NCBI GenBank assembly: GCA_038874435.1
Contig: JAVZCK010000003.1
Span: forward strand, 62,001 to 126,000
Length of the DNA: 64,000 bases
Origin: Thermoplasmata archaeon
Lineage (GTDB): Archaea; Thermoplasmatota; Thermoplasmata; Lutacidiplasmatales; SKW197
Reading direction: 5' to 3'
The translations under genes and the position numbers were made by a program. Under the pieces are notes generated by a model. That model had not been told where the DNA came from. It saw nothing but the letters and a program-made list of their open reading frames with translations, and did not search any database. Below are positions 36,647 to 47,700 of this stretch, in pieces; the stretch's first letter is position 1, and every line of letters begins with the position of its first letter.

Positions 36647-38338
36647 ATGAAAAAAACCTCACTTTTTCTTTCAATAGTTGCGTTTTCAACTGGGTGTCTT
36701 TTCATTCTGCTTTCAGTTTGGACTGGGCTCTCCATCCAGGGATATAAATCGCCTCTGTCGTCCTATAAAAATGATACTATGGAACATGGAAGCCCAATTA
36801 CTGAAAAGGTTGTGTTTGTGGTAGTAGATGGACTGAGATACGACATATCCTGCAAAATGAGCTTTCTAAATACTCTTCGAGAGAATGGCAGCGACCTTGT
36901 TTCTTGGACAAACATTCCATCCCTCTCATACCCTGGGTGGAGTGCATTACTTACAGGAGCAAGACCAGAAGTTACAGGGAAGATTCTGAATTGGGGTGAT
37001 GTCGCACTCCGTACCGAGAATTTGTTTTCAGTAACTTATGAGATGGGAGTCGGAAATTCACTGATAGGTTGCCCGGATTGGTGGTTGCTGTTGGGGGACA
37101 ACATTACTGGTGGAGAAAAAATTGAGGGCACTGGCGATTTCGTTGCTGCTGACCTCGAGGTGAAAAATGCAGCGTTGCGAATTTTACGAAACCCTCCCTC
37201 TTTGACTCTTATTCACTTTCTAAGTGTTGATGTTGCGGGTCATTTGTATGGGGGTGCATCAGAGGGATATCTCTCGCGTGCTAGGGAGATTGATAGTTAC
37301 ATAAAAGAGATTGCTGGGATGCTCGATTGGAACACTACAACGTTGATTGTTACATCTGACCATGGGCATAGGGATGTTGGAGGGCATGGTGGTGAGGAGG
37401 CATCTTCTAGGAAATCCTTTGCAGTGTTTTATGGGAAGGGGATAAGAAAGGTGCGTGGAGAGATTGACCAGATAGATATATGTCCAACAATTTCAAATCT
37501 CCTAGGGTTGAAAATTCCTTCATCAGCTCAGGGTAGGATACTTTTCGAATGCCTCGATCAGAGCCAGGAAAATAGGGCAGTTTATGCCTATCTTTTGCTG
37601 AAGCAGCGGTATTTTTTCTCAAAAGCATATCTTAATTCGACAGGTGCTGAAATCCAATTAAATTCAAGTTATATGGAGAATGCATACGCTGAAATTCTCG
37701 TAGGAAATTTTACTAACGCAGAGGCACTTTCAAACAAGGGGGTTGAAGAATACAATTCAATGATTGAGATGTCGAGAGAGAGTCGGATTATTGATCAGCA
37801 GATGAACGTTGGTCTGTTTTCATTTTTAGGTTTACTCCTCTCTGTATGGTTTGTATTCATGATGTTTCGAAGAGAACACCTTAATATAAGGGAGTTATTG
37901 GTACCAACACTACTTGCGGGAGCTATTCTATCCGTCTATTTCTCAATTTTCTTTATGATTGGGATGGATTTTTCGTTTTCCGTATTCAATGAAACGAGTG
38001 ATGTGTTGAAAGCCATTTTAATTTCTTTCTTCGTGCCAGGATTGCTTTTATTTGTCTCAGTCACTCTCTACGGGTACTTCACAAGAAGGCAACAGGGGCA
38101 TTTAGGAGTAAAAACATTAGGTGTGGGCATGTATGGTCTGATACTTGTATTTTTCACATTGTTTATCTCAGTCAATGGGATTGCCTACGGTTTTGTCTTC
38201 ACAGATTTCGTTACCCATATTGATGAATTCATGAGGGTCTTTCTTGGCGGGTTCATATGTGCTGGCTTGTTGATGTATCTTGGTGCTGCGCTTCCATTGG
38301 TAGAATGGATAAACAACAGATTTGTCAGAGAACCTTAA
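36647..38338 (+). CDS. Membrane-bound alkaline-phosphatase-superfamily phosphodiesterase
   Basis: This encodes 563 residues. An N-terminal membrane helix precedes an extracytoplasmic AlkP/NPP domain. Metal ligands and nucleophile are FVVVDGLRYD, a nucleophile Ser in IPSLSYPGWSALLTGARPEV, LSVDVAGHLYG, VTSDHGHRDVGGHGGEE and IDICPTISNLLGL. The C-terminal third has four or five membrane helices. The layout resembles enzymes that handle phosphodiester head groups (GPI-ethanolamine-phosphate transferase-like), so surface lipid or glycan modification is plausible. A GTG at 36638 overlaps the previous stop; the ATG is preferred because of GTGGT upstream. The 3' end overlaps the convergent acetyltransferase gene by 14 nt. 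Confidence 0.85.
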   Translation: MKKTSLFLSIVAFSTGCLFILLSVWTGLSIQGYKSPLSSYKNDTMEHGSPITEKVVFVVVDGLRYDISCKMSFLNTLRENGSDLVSWTNIPSLSYPGWSALLTGARPEVTGKILNWGDVALRTENLFSVTYEMGVGNSLIGCPDWWLLLGDNITGGEKIEGTGDFVAADLEVKNAALRILRNPPSLTLIHFLSVDVAGHLYGGASEGYLSRAREIDSYIKEIAGMLDWNTTTLIVTSDHGHRDVGGHGGEEASSRKSFAVFYGKGIRKVRGEIDQIDICPTISNLLGLKIPSSAQGRILFECLDQSQENRAVYAYLLLKQRYFFSKAYLNSTGAEIQLNSSYMENAYAEILVGNFTNAEALSNKGVEEYNSMIEMSRESRIIDQQMNVGLFSFLGLLLSVWFVFMMFRREHLNIRELLVPTLLAGAILSVYFSIFFMIGMDFSFSVFNETSDVLKAILISFFVPGLLLFVSVTLYGYFTRRQQGHLGVKTLGVGMYGLILVFFTLFISVNGIAYGFVFTDFVTHIDEFMRVFLGGFICAGLLMYLGAALPLVEWINNRFVREP

Positions 38339-38762
38339 TCATTTTGTAGCCATCCTCTCCATCGGAATAGTAAACTGGTAGTAAACCCACGATTACGAAA
38401 GAAAATCTAGTGTAGAAATCGATTGCTCTCCTGTTTGAAACACGCACCTCTAGTGAAATTCTTCTAGCACCAATCATTGCTGATCTTCGGATAAACTCAG
38501 TAAACAGCATCGTGCCTATACCTCTATCTCGATATCCTTCTGAGACCGCAAACATCAAAACCCTCGTTTCTTCTGGCGATACAATTGTACCTGCTATAAA
38601 ACCAATTACAAAACCATTATTTTCAACCACAATGAACCCTTCTGGCCAACTGGCCGCAATTGAGTAATAGAGAGAAGGGTCATAAATTTCCCTGAGCGAG
38701 TTTAATGCAATCTCCTGGATTCTATCTACATCACTGTTTTTGAACTGTCTCATAATGAGCAT
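38325..38762 (-). CDS. GNAT-family N-acetyltransferase (RimI-like)
   Basis: This encodes 145 residues, one GNAT domain. It starts MRQFKNSDVDRIQEIALNSL, with a central strand GFIVVENNGFVIGFIAGTIV and the acetyl-CoA loop EGYRDRGIGTMLFTEFIRRS (R/Q-x-x-G-x-G/A type). ISLEVRVSNRRAIDFYTRFS matches the Asn and Tyr positions of RimI/Ard1 proteins. It may acetylate protein N-termini or a small amine; the substrate is not set by sequence. The ATG at 38762 is chosen because a TATA (38782-38791) lies 25-26 nt upstream, giving a leaderless mRNA; the TTG at 38810 lies before that TATA. Confidence 0.85.
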   Translation of the reverse strand: MLIMRQFKNSDVDRIQEIALNSLREIYDPSLYYSIAASWPEGFIVVENNGFVIGFIAGTIVSPEETRVLMFAVSEGYRDRGIGTMLFTEFIRRSAMIGARRISLEVRVSNRRAIDFYTRFSFVIVGLLPVYYSDGEDGYKMIKVL

Positions 38763-38806
38763 TAGAACTCCAAAGTTATCTGAATATAAAATTTTTACCA
38801 GCGAAC

Positions 38807-40288
38807 TCAAAGGATTGGGAGTAACTCTATATCATCAACATATTCTCTTGGAACTCTTCGGACCCAGTATGTACCAGTTCTCTTCTTTTGGCCTGTAAGG
38901 AATGCGAGGCCATTACGTTCTTGGAGTCGCAGATGAGTTTTGCAGATTGCAGATGCAGGTGTGTTCAATGCCCCCTTCAGTTTGGTAGCAAGCAATAGTA
39001 TGTCGTGTTTGGTCCTCGCGTGCTCTACCACTTGCATCAGTACCTCCATCAGCTCCTCCTTTCTATAAGCGGATTCTTGTGTATCAAGACCAACTGCAAG
39101 AAGAAATGGCTTCTTTGATTGTTTAAGAAGTTCATTATAATTTTCGAGCCAAATCTGATAGTCCTCCATACTGTTTTTGTAAGGTAACCTAACAACATGT
39201 TTTTCTGAGGAACTTTCATGAACTTTGAGAAAAACTCTTAGATTTGAAACATTCTCGTTAGCGGCCTGGATTACTGGTGATAAGTGTTTCAATGTCATTG
39301 ATACGGGAGGTATGAGCATAACCCCATGTCCTTGAGAAAGGAAATTAGCAACAGGTGAGAGGATAAACGGAACCATGCTGGTCTCAGGAACTGTGGGTTC
39401 TCCTTCAATGAAAATTATTTCACCTGGAAGTATCTCATCGATGAAATGGTCCACTTCTTTCATCCCTGTAGAATATTTCTCAACTGTGTGCATAATTGGT
39501 GTCCATTTATGAGCTTTTTCTTTTTTATCGCCTTCTTCTAGAGTATGGAATCTCCCATCTAGAAGTGTAAAAAGATAGTATGGCTTCTCGATTTTTACGC
39601 CACGCATCTTCTGCACACTCATTTCTCTTATTTGTGACATTCCATATCTCTCCATCCCTAGGGAGATAATCCCGTCAACCAGATAATCTATTGGGGTCTG
39701 ACCTTCGCTTTCAACAACGACCACGAGGTTCACATCTGTTTGCTCTACAAGGTCCTTCTGCAGGGCTTCAACAATTTTCAGATACGGAATTCCATACTTC
39801 TCACCCAGCCCATCAATGCTATCTATCACGACCATACATCTACTTGGAAGATGTGATTGAATGCGATCATATAGATTTTCGATTTCTGGCACCTCTACTT
39901 CCTGAATCAAACTCAAAAGTTTAGTTCGATATTCTACTCCCCTTTTCTCGGTTTCTCCAGTTAGCGTGCTGAGAATCTCTTTTGCCTTGACTACTTTTTT
40001 CTCTGGGATCTCACGCTTCTCTGGAACAATCTCTCTTAGAAAGTCCTTTGTGATATCAATCAGTCGGTCCCTCCACTCCTTTTCCTTCAGCCACTTAAAC
40101 TGGGAAAAGATTGCTTCGTCAGAAACTCTCGTCGAAATGTAAAAACCTCTGTTGATATCAACAGTTTCCTCAAGGATTTGAAGAGCCAGTGTAGTCTTAC
40201 CGCTCCCGGGTGCTCCCTTTATTAGCAAAGACCTTCCTGAGTTCTGGCGAAAAAAGTTTCTTATTTCTTTTGGAAGCATGCCTCTCAT
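38807..40288 (-). CDS. GvpD-like/KaiC-like P-loop ATPase, two-domain
   Basis: This encodes 493 residues. The first domain is an active-looking RecA/KaiC-type ATPase (LLIKGAPGSGKTTLALQILE; Walker B SRCMVVIDSIDGLGEKYG). The second (about 265-460) has a related fold but no P-loop (GEIIFIEGEPTVPETSMVPF). This order is that of GvpD, known from haloarchaeal gas-vesicle gene regulation, and of GvpD-like proteins in Thermoplasmatota that lack gas vesicles. No gvp genes are seen here, so it is probably a general ATP-dependent regulator. The promoter is a TATA near 40323-40331 (minus), with GATGAG before the ATG. Confidence 0.75.
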   Translation of the reverse strand: MRGMLPKEIRNFFRQNSGRSLLIKGAPGSGKTTLALQILEETVDINRGFYISTRVSDEAIFSQFKWLKEKEWRDRLIDITKDFLREIVPEKREIPEKKVVKAKEILSTLTGETEKRGVEYRTKLLSLIQEVEVPEIENLYDRIQSHLPSRCMVVIDSIDGLGEKYGIPYLKIVEALQKDLVEQTDVNLVVVVESEGQTPIDYLVDGIISLGMERYGMSQIREMSVQKMRGVKIEKPYYLFTLLDGRFHTLEEGDKKEKAHKWTPIMHTVEKYSTGMKEVDHFIDEILPGEIIFIEGEPTVPETSMVPFILSPVANFLSQGHGVMLIPPVSMTLKHLSPVIQAANENVSNLRVFLKVHESSSEKHVVRLPYKNSMEDYQIWLENYNELLKQSKKPFLLAVGLDTQESAYRKEELMEVLMQVVEHARTKHDILLLATKLKGALNTPASAICKTHLRLQERNGLAFLTGQKKRTGTYWVRRVPREYVDDIELLPIL

Positions 40289-40424
40289 ATTTTCTCATCC
40301 CACACCCATAACAGTGTAGGGGTATTTAAATGCACTGCATGTGTTGGAACACTGTTCCTAACTCAAGGTAACCAAAACGAAAGTTTTTAATTACCTGAGT
40401 TGTTCCACCACATTGGAGATTACT

Positions 40425-41567
40425 ATGCCGCAGAAGTCAAAAGAAGTTCTGAAAGCAAAGGATATAATGACCACGAAGGTGATTACAGTTGAGAAAGATG
40501 CTACGCTTGAAGCCGCACTGGGTACCATGAAAAAATACAACGTTCATGTGTTGCCCGTGATGAGAAAGAGTAAGCCAGTAGGAGTGGTTACCTATGAGGA
40601 ATTCATAAAGAGACGCCAGTGGCCCATGACGACCAAGGTAGAATCTATAATGCTGCCCGCACCTAAGGTTTCTCCAGATGCTAGTATCGAGGAAGTGGCA
40701 GAGATGATGCATACCACAGGGCACAGAGCCATTCTTGTGGTAGAGGGCAATACCCTAAAGGGAATTGTGTCCAGAAGAGACCTTGTGGCTGCGGTGTCTG
40801 AAATGAAAAATTACGCTGAACTTCCGGTTTCAAATATTATGTCCCAAGAGCCAATTTGTATTTCAGAAAGTGATACACTGGATAGAGCAAGACAACTAAT
40901 AAAGAGCTTAGACGAGACAAATATTCCCGTGGTGGATAAAAAGGGAAAAGCAGTGGGTGTAATCGGGTTGAAAGACATCGCCAGTGCCCTTAGTAGGGAT
41001 AGGCAGAAGGGAAAAAGGGACTGGTTAAAACAGGCACCAGCAACTACAATAGAAGTAAAAAGTATAATGAATCCACCAATTACGGTAGACCCAGAAAGTA
41101 ATCTCAGAGAGGCAATTCAGCTCATGAAAAAGAACAGGATTTCAAGTGTACTTGTCACAGAAAATTCAAAGCCAGTCGGAATCCTTACTGCTGCGGATGT
41201 AGTGGAATATGTTGCAAGTTCGATTTCTAGGCCAAGCACATATGTACAAATTACTGGGCTCGAGGAAGACCACGACACAATGGATGCATTTGACCATATT
41301 GTGAGTAAAGGTCTAAAGAGAATAGGGAGATTTATTACTCCAAGGATGTTGAATGTACATGTCAGCGTGATACACAAAACAGGGGAAGTGAAGCATTATA
41401 CTACTGCAGCGAGATTGACAACGCCTAGAGGCGTGTTTTACGCCAGGCATTCCAGTTGGGACATTCTTGAGTGCATAGATACTTGCATGCGTGAACTCGA
41501 AAAACGAGCTAAGAAAGAAAAGGACAGATTGATTACGGAGAGAAAGAAGGTAGGAAAATCCATCTAG
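40425..41567 (+). CDS. Four-CBS-domain protein fused to an HPF/S30AE-like domain
   Basis: This encodes 380 residues. Four CBS domains occupy about 10-270 (AKDIMTTKVITVEKDATLEA; SIMLPAPKVSPDASIEEVAE; NIMSQEPICISESDTLDRAR; SIMNPPITVDPESNLREAIQ) and should form two Bateman modules that bind adenine nucleotides. The last 90 residues look like a ribosome hibernation-factor domain (MLNVHVSVIHKTGEVKHYTT ... SWDILECIDTCMRELEKRAK). CBS-type and HPF-like hibernation factors are known in archaea, so an energy-sensing factor that idles ribosomes is a reasonable reading. The ATG has GGAGA upstream; a TTG four codons earlier is possible. Confidence 0.82.
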   Translation: MPQKSKEVLKAKDIMTTKVITVEKDATLEAALGTMKKYNVHVLPVMRKSKPVGVVTYEEFIKRRQWPMTTKVESIMLPAPKVSPDASIEEVAEMMHTTGHRAILVVEGNTLKGIVSRRDLVAAVSEMKNYAELPVSNIMSQEPICISESDTLDRARQLIKSLDETNIPVVDKKGKAVGVIGLKDIASALSRDRQKGKRDWLKQAPATTIEVKSIMNPPITVDPESNLREAIQLMKKNRISSVLVTENSKPVGILTAADVVEYVASSISRPSTYVQITGLEEDHDTMDAFDHIVSKGLKRIGRFITPRMLNVHVSVIHKTGEVKHYTTAARLTTPRGVFYARHSSWDILECIDTCMRELEKRAKKEKDRLITERKKVGKSI

Positions 41568-41725
41568 ATTCCAAGATACGAGAGAAAACCAAAGTACCAG
41601 AGCAGGAGGAATACTGCAGCAATAATAATTAGCGTTATTATGAATTTTATTATCTTGTAGATTGCAAATATTACAATGAGTATCAGAATTATCAGAAGCA
41701 CGCTTGCCGGTATTACAGGGAACAT
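41564..41725 (-). CDS. 53-residue membrane microprotein
   Basis: The sequence begins MFPVIPASVLLIILILIVI and continues through FAIYKIIKFIITLIIIAAVF to end in LSYLGI. It has two predicted membrane helices split by a YKIIK turn. It is supported by a TATA box (TATATATAAT-type, 41747-41756 on the plus strand) centred about 26 nt before the ATG, the spacing of a leaderless archaeal mRNA. Its stop overlaps the CBS-HPF stop by 3 nt (tail to tail). It lies between that gene and the giant repeat gene and is read in the same direction as the giant. It has a weak resemblance to BofA-like small membrane proteins; function unknown. Confidence 0.7.
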   Translation of the reverse strand: MFPVIPASVLLIILILIVIFAIYKIIKFIITLIIIAAVFLLLWYFGFLSYLGI

Positions 41726-41746
41726 ATGAACGAAAAAAGCATCCTA

Positions 41747-41756
41747 CTATATATAA
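41747..41756 (-). promoter_or_regulatory. TATA box of the 53-residue microprotein gene
   Basis: ATTATATATA on the minus strand is centred about 26 nt before the ATG at 41725. It falls just after the end of the giant gene, so the microprotein has its own promoter. Confidence 0.6.
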
Positions 41757-41771
41757 TCTTTCAATTCAAAT

Positions 41772-44700
41772 TCAGACCCCAAGTTTCACAATGCGTTCTA
41801 TAGTTCTCATCTTTGCTCTTACGGTTTCAAGAGCAAGCTTAGCCTCTACATACAGCTTTTTGTCTATTCTGGACTTAACTCTCTCAAGCCCAGAAACGAC
41901 ATCGCTTACATCCACATTTTTTGCCCTAAATTCCTCGACTGCTTTCATTATTCTATCATATTCCTCGAGTAGGTTATTTCTGCAAAGTGTATCCACATTT
42001 TCCTCTATCTTTCCTAGAATCTTCTTCGCCTCTAGATAGTCCTTTCCACGGATTGTGTTCTTCGCAATTTCAAACATCGCCCTAGCATTGGTCACGTCCA
42101 CTCCCAGTTCACTTGCAGTATCAATCTTCTGATTTACTTCGTTTAAGGCATCATTCATATAATTCTCAATTCTTAAGATTATATTCTTTCTTGTTTCCAC
42201 AACCGTGAAATATGCATCCTTGAACTTCTTCTCATTCGTAAGATTCTCAATCTCCTTGAACTTTTCGTTGATGTCTGCTAGATCTACACCAATTCTCAAA
42301 CCAATATCGTATGTGAGCCGTGCAACACTCATTGAATCACTGATATGACGGACAAGTACCTTTCCAAGTGCTGCCTCCGTGTCTTGCAGGGTACGGTGGG
42401 CAGCTGTATAATCCTTTTCTCTATGTTTTATTTGTGCACTCTCTAGTAATTCTTTCACTTTGGCAGCATTTGCACCGATGCTTTCTGCGTACTTTATATC
42501 GTTCTGGATTCTCTGGACTTCGTCCGTCACAAATCTGTCAAGCATTCCATGAATCTTTGACTGTACATCATTTGTGAGCTTCACAACCTCAAGGTATTGC
42601 TTGTTTCTCAGAAGTCCCCATGTGCCTTCAACTGAGCGTTTTAACTCTAGCATCTTAATTCCAATCGATTCTCCAAGGTCCACTAGCTTTGCGGTGTTGA
42701 GAATCTGGGTTTCACAATAGTTCTGGAGTAAATCGCTTACCTTCTTCGTCAATTCAAGACATTTCTTGTTTGCACCTTTGAAGTTTTTTGTAGATGTAAG
42801 TTCTGCAATCGTTTTCATCGTTTCAGGAGCAGTTTCAACTGGAATCCCAAAGTTCTTTGTTAGTTCTAGTAGCGAATTAAGCGTGTTAATCCTCTCTTGT
42901 AATTTCTCTCTTGCAATGTTCAAACCTTTTTCATAAACACCAAGAGCAATATCCCTTGCCTCTCTAAAACGCTGTTGATTTATGTGCGTCTTTGCGGTCT
43001 CAATTTCGGCATAGAGTTCCTCACTCACAACCGCTTCAATTGCCTTTGCATCTGCTAGAATGTTTTCAGCATCTTTCAGAAGTGCATTCAGGTATTCTGT
43101 TGCGTTCGTGATAATGTGAGTTCGCGCAGCATCGAGTTTAGCGTACGCACCTTCAAAGTCCATTTCATGAAGTTTCCTCAAACCCTCATCTATGTTTTCT
43201 CTTGCACGAGAAAGCTCAGGGACCCCAATTGAAACAGAGACATTCAGAAGTCCATTTACTGTAGATATCTCAGCGTTAAGGAATTTGACCACGCTATTCA
43301 CAAGATATGCCTTTGTTTCAATTGCATGATTATATGCCTCCTGGTACCTCTCTTTTCTTACAAGGTCTTCAGCACTTTTGAGCACTTCCTCCTGCTTTCC
43401 CACCTCTAAGCCAAACCGCTTAGCTAGATTCAAGATTGCCCTAGCACCGTTAATTTCTTCCAATACCCTAGCTGAAACAGTTTTCTTTGTTTTTGCAGAG
43501 AGGTCATCAATGTGGTTTTTCGCACCTGCGAATTCTTTATTTACCACCATTTCTTTCGCTTTCAATATCTCTTTTCTGTTGAGGGATAGATTACATCCTA
43601 TGGCCTCACCAACATTGATTATTGCCTCTACCTTTGAAATCTCTGTGCCAAGGGTTGCAGTGGCAATTGTGACGAATTTTGAGGTGGCTGCAGTTATAAA
43701 CTTGTGTGTTTCATCAAAGCTGTTTATCAGGAGTGACTTCTGTGCGCTCTGGAGATTTCTTTCAATCTCAGATATATCAATTTTCATCTCTCTTCCAAGT
43801 TCAAGTGTGGATTGCATTGTTTCGATTCTACTACGAAGTTCAGTTTTTATCGTCTGGGTTATCTTCTCACGGGCTGTGACGAGTGGATTCAGAGCTTCAA
43901 GGAGTTTCCCAGTGTTGTAAAGTTCTCTCCCATTGTTGAAAATTACAATCCCTTGGTCAATGTTTATTCTCATTTCTGCAGCGTTCTCTACAAGACGCTG
44001 GACATCATCTATAATTTTCTTTTCAAATTCAATTGCATTCTGCTCTAGGTTATGTCTAGCATGGGTTATGGATTCAAATGCAAGCGAGTAGTTCTTTTCA
44101 GCAAGCCGTTTTTTTGCCTCTTCCAGAACTTTTTCTGCAACACTTGTATCCACATTGTGGCTTGCATATTCCTTGATTTCTCCTTCTAAATTTTTAAATT
44201 CGATACTAGCGCGCTCTTTCAATATCTCTTCAAGATATTCAATGTTTTCCTTTGATTGCTTGAGCGTATTCACATACTTCTTATTCTGAAATTCCATCTG
44301 AATGCGTGCATATGCTTCAGAAATGGTACTCACGGGACATTTGTAGGCAGTGGCAATTTCAAGAAGGGTCGAGAATTTTTGCAATTCTGCTTTTATAGTA
44401 TTCTCAATTCGCTCGATAAGATTACTCTGGTAAACTTCTATGAGCTCATTGGCGCCTATATAATCACCAGAAGCGATGTGGCTCTTTATCTCAGTCCAGA
44501 GCACATCTTCTCCTTCCACCTTTATTCCTATCTCTTTTGCAGTATTTATTGTCGCCCTTAAGTAGTCAATGCTCTTGTCAAAGTTTTCTTCTAGAACTGG
44601 AAGAATACTATTCATATATCTTACCACTAGGAATTTAGCTTCAGAGTATTTCCCAGCGTCTAATCTGTCCTTTGCTTTATGGAGAAGATGTTCATGTTTA

Positions 44701-47700
44701 GAAATATCAATGCCTCTTTCTCGTAACCGACTACCTCTCTCAAGCTGCATTTCAATCTCTTTTGCAATCTGGCTTCTTACAATTTGGGGAATAAGTTCCT
44801 TCGCTTTTGTGACCATCTGATATGCAGACATCATATCCATATACTTCATCTTCATTGCTGCGGATTCTAGTAGGGCATTGACTTCACTGAAATCTATGTT
44901 CAACTCTGAAGCTGCTTCTATTTCTTCGATGCATTTTGCAATGTTCTTCTCAATCACAGATTTCAACTTTCCATAAAGTTCATTCTGAAGTGAGGAAATC
45001 TGGAACAAAGCCTCTTTATACCTCCCACTACTTATCATACTTTTGAGCTGCGGCAAGATGGAAGTATACTGAGTTGTGTCCATTCCTAGCATTCGTGCAA
45101 CTTCTAGATTCTTGGAAAGAATTTCAATCTCATTGTTAGAGTGAGCAGCAAGAAGAGAATCAAATTGGATGGAAGCATTTTCAAATATGTCCTTTCCTTT
45201 GAGATATTCCCCTGCGCTGAAAGCATCCCTTGCGTCTCTCATCATGACCTCCACTTTTGCGGTGTCAACTCCGATTTTTCTCACATCTCCTACATCTCTC
45301 AGCTTTGCATCGATTGCTGGTAGGAGTTTCTCATTTACATTTTTCAGAATTGCGTTGCTCAGCTCATTTAGGGTAGCATGTGCCTTTTTGTACTCCTTTA
45401 CGACAAGAAGGTCCTGAACTTTTTTGATTTGCTCTACCAGTGAAGAGAATTCCGGTATAACTTTCATCAAAAATACAAGGAATTTCTGCCATTTTGCAAG
45501 TTCTGAATTAATGTGTTTTTCAACGCTCTCAACTACTAAACTTTCGCACTCAATCAGGACAGCCATCGCTTCTACGAGATTCTTTGAAGCAATATTCTGT
45601 GAACCTGTTGTAAGTAATCTTCTAGCTTCAGAAAGCTCAAGTCCTACATTCGTGAAGTAAGAGTAGATTTCATTAATCCCTTCATAAACCTCTTTAACTT
45701 TTTCCTCAGCAGCGTTTGTTGTGTCCTGCTCTATATTTTTTAGCTCCCTAAGAGCATCTAGTACATTGGGTGATTTCTGTACGGCAACTACCCTATTTTT
45801 CAACTGGATAACTTTTACCGTATCTACACCTAAGCGTTCTGCCTCATCTATTTTTGCGATTGTGTCATTTACTCTTGAGGCAAGATATGTAGACATGCTT
45901 TCGTCGCCAAGTTTCTTTGTTTCTTTTATCGTGTAATACGTTTCCACAACCCTGTTATCTTTCAACAATCTCTCCGCACGCACAACACCTTCTCTAAACT
46001 TGGTCACATCGATTCCAATCCGTTCGCAGTCAGCAATAAAGCTCTTGTAGTCCTCTATCTCATGTGTTGTATATTCGCGCACACTAGTCATTATTTTATT
46101 TATTGCTTCTAAAGCAAGATTGTATGCTTCATTGTATTTTTTCTGAGAAAGGGAGAGAGAGGCATTGTTCAATACAATAGCTGCCGATAGTATTTCTGGA
46201 CCAAGTGTCTTGAATCTCTCTATATATCCAAGTCCTTCGTTGATTGTTCCGTTAATCTTTCCTTCTATCTGGGATGTGACATGCTGTCTCACTTGAATGG
46301 CTATTTTGTGGGCATCGTCATAGGCATTTGTGTTAACTAGATACCTAACCTGATTTAAAGTATCAATAAAATTTTCGGTTGAAGCAAGAAGTTTTCCTGA
46401 AGTGTTTATGTAACTCTCAGTTTCTTCAACCACTTCAAGAATGTGTTTGGAGTAATTATTGTTTACTTCTGTAAGAATTTCCTCAAATCTCGTGATGGCC
46501 TCGAAATGCTTTCCAGCGGTTATGAGTATCTGGATTTCACTGCTTCTATCAATCACGGGAACACCTGACTTTTTTAATCTCTCAGTGTATTCTTTCAGCG
46601 AAGAGAGTAATTCTCTGGCCTTGGTCTCTGCAACCTGAGAGATGGCCTTGTTTGCCTGTTCAATGTGATTTCTTGCCTCAATGTAATCTCTCTTTTCGAT
46701 ATCACCAATAATATTTTTTACAGCAACTTCGATAGGCGACACCTGAACACCATATCTTTTGAGGAAATGAGTTTTTGCGTCAATATCTTCCTTTGTTTTA
46801 AGGATATTATCTCTTACAGTAATCTCCATATCGTTCAGAGCATTTTTTATGATTTTTGCTGCTTCTGTAGTATTTCCAGCTTCAAATGTATTCATAGCCA
46901 TGTTTTTTATTTCAACATAGTTATCGTTGCTTATTCCATGAAGGGCAAGGATGTCTAACCATCTTCCGAATGTTTCAATGTGGGTTTTGAAAACTTCGTT
47001 TGCAACTTCAATAAATTTATTTTTTGCATCCTTGGCAAGACTCACAAGTCCTTCATAGTTTCTTCCATTAATGAATGCCTGAGCGGTAAGATACATTCTT
47101 TCAAATAGAGTTGTGTCAGCACCGATCTGGGTGCCTTTTTCGATACACGCTCTGATCTCACCCAGTAACTTAGAACTGTTCTCTTCAAGAATATCTTCCA
47201 CTTGCTTTTTAAGTTTCACAGAAATTGATTGAGCACCCATGTAATCTTTCACATCCAGCTTTCGTTTCGCTTCCTCGAGCATGTTTCGATGCTCTTCAGC
47301 AGGAATTCCCAATAGTGCAAGCATCTCAATCTGGGGTGCAATCATGTTGATCTCATTTGCTATGTATCTTCTCACTGTATCCTCTGTAGTAGAGAGTGCT
47401 TTTGTTATCAGGTTCTTTGCCTGGACATACATTTTAGAAGCAAACCTGATTTTACCTTTATTCAACAACTCCTTTGGATGGGAGACATCAATTCCAATAC
47501 CGACTGCAAACTCAATTAGTAAGTCACACTGGTTGATTGCAGAAAGAAGATTTTCTTCCATCGTTTTCGTAATTTTCGCTTTCAATTCTTGGTGGACTTT
47601 TGCTACTGTCTCAAAATCTCTATTGGCGGCATTTTCCTTTATGACCTCATGTTTTTGATTTATTTCAGTTGGGTCTATTTCTAGCTTTTTCATTATCTCA

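Noticed and set aside
38807-40288. A gas-vesicle locus implied by the GvpD-like gene
   Set aside because: No gvpA, gvpF, gvpL or other gas-vesicle genes lie nearby; GvpD-like ATPases occur in archaea without gas vesicles.
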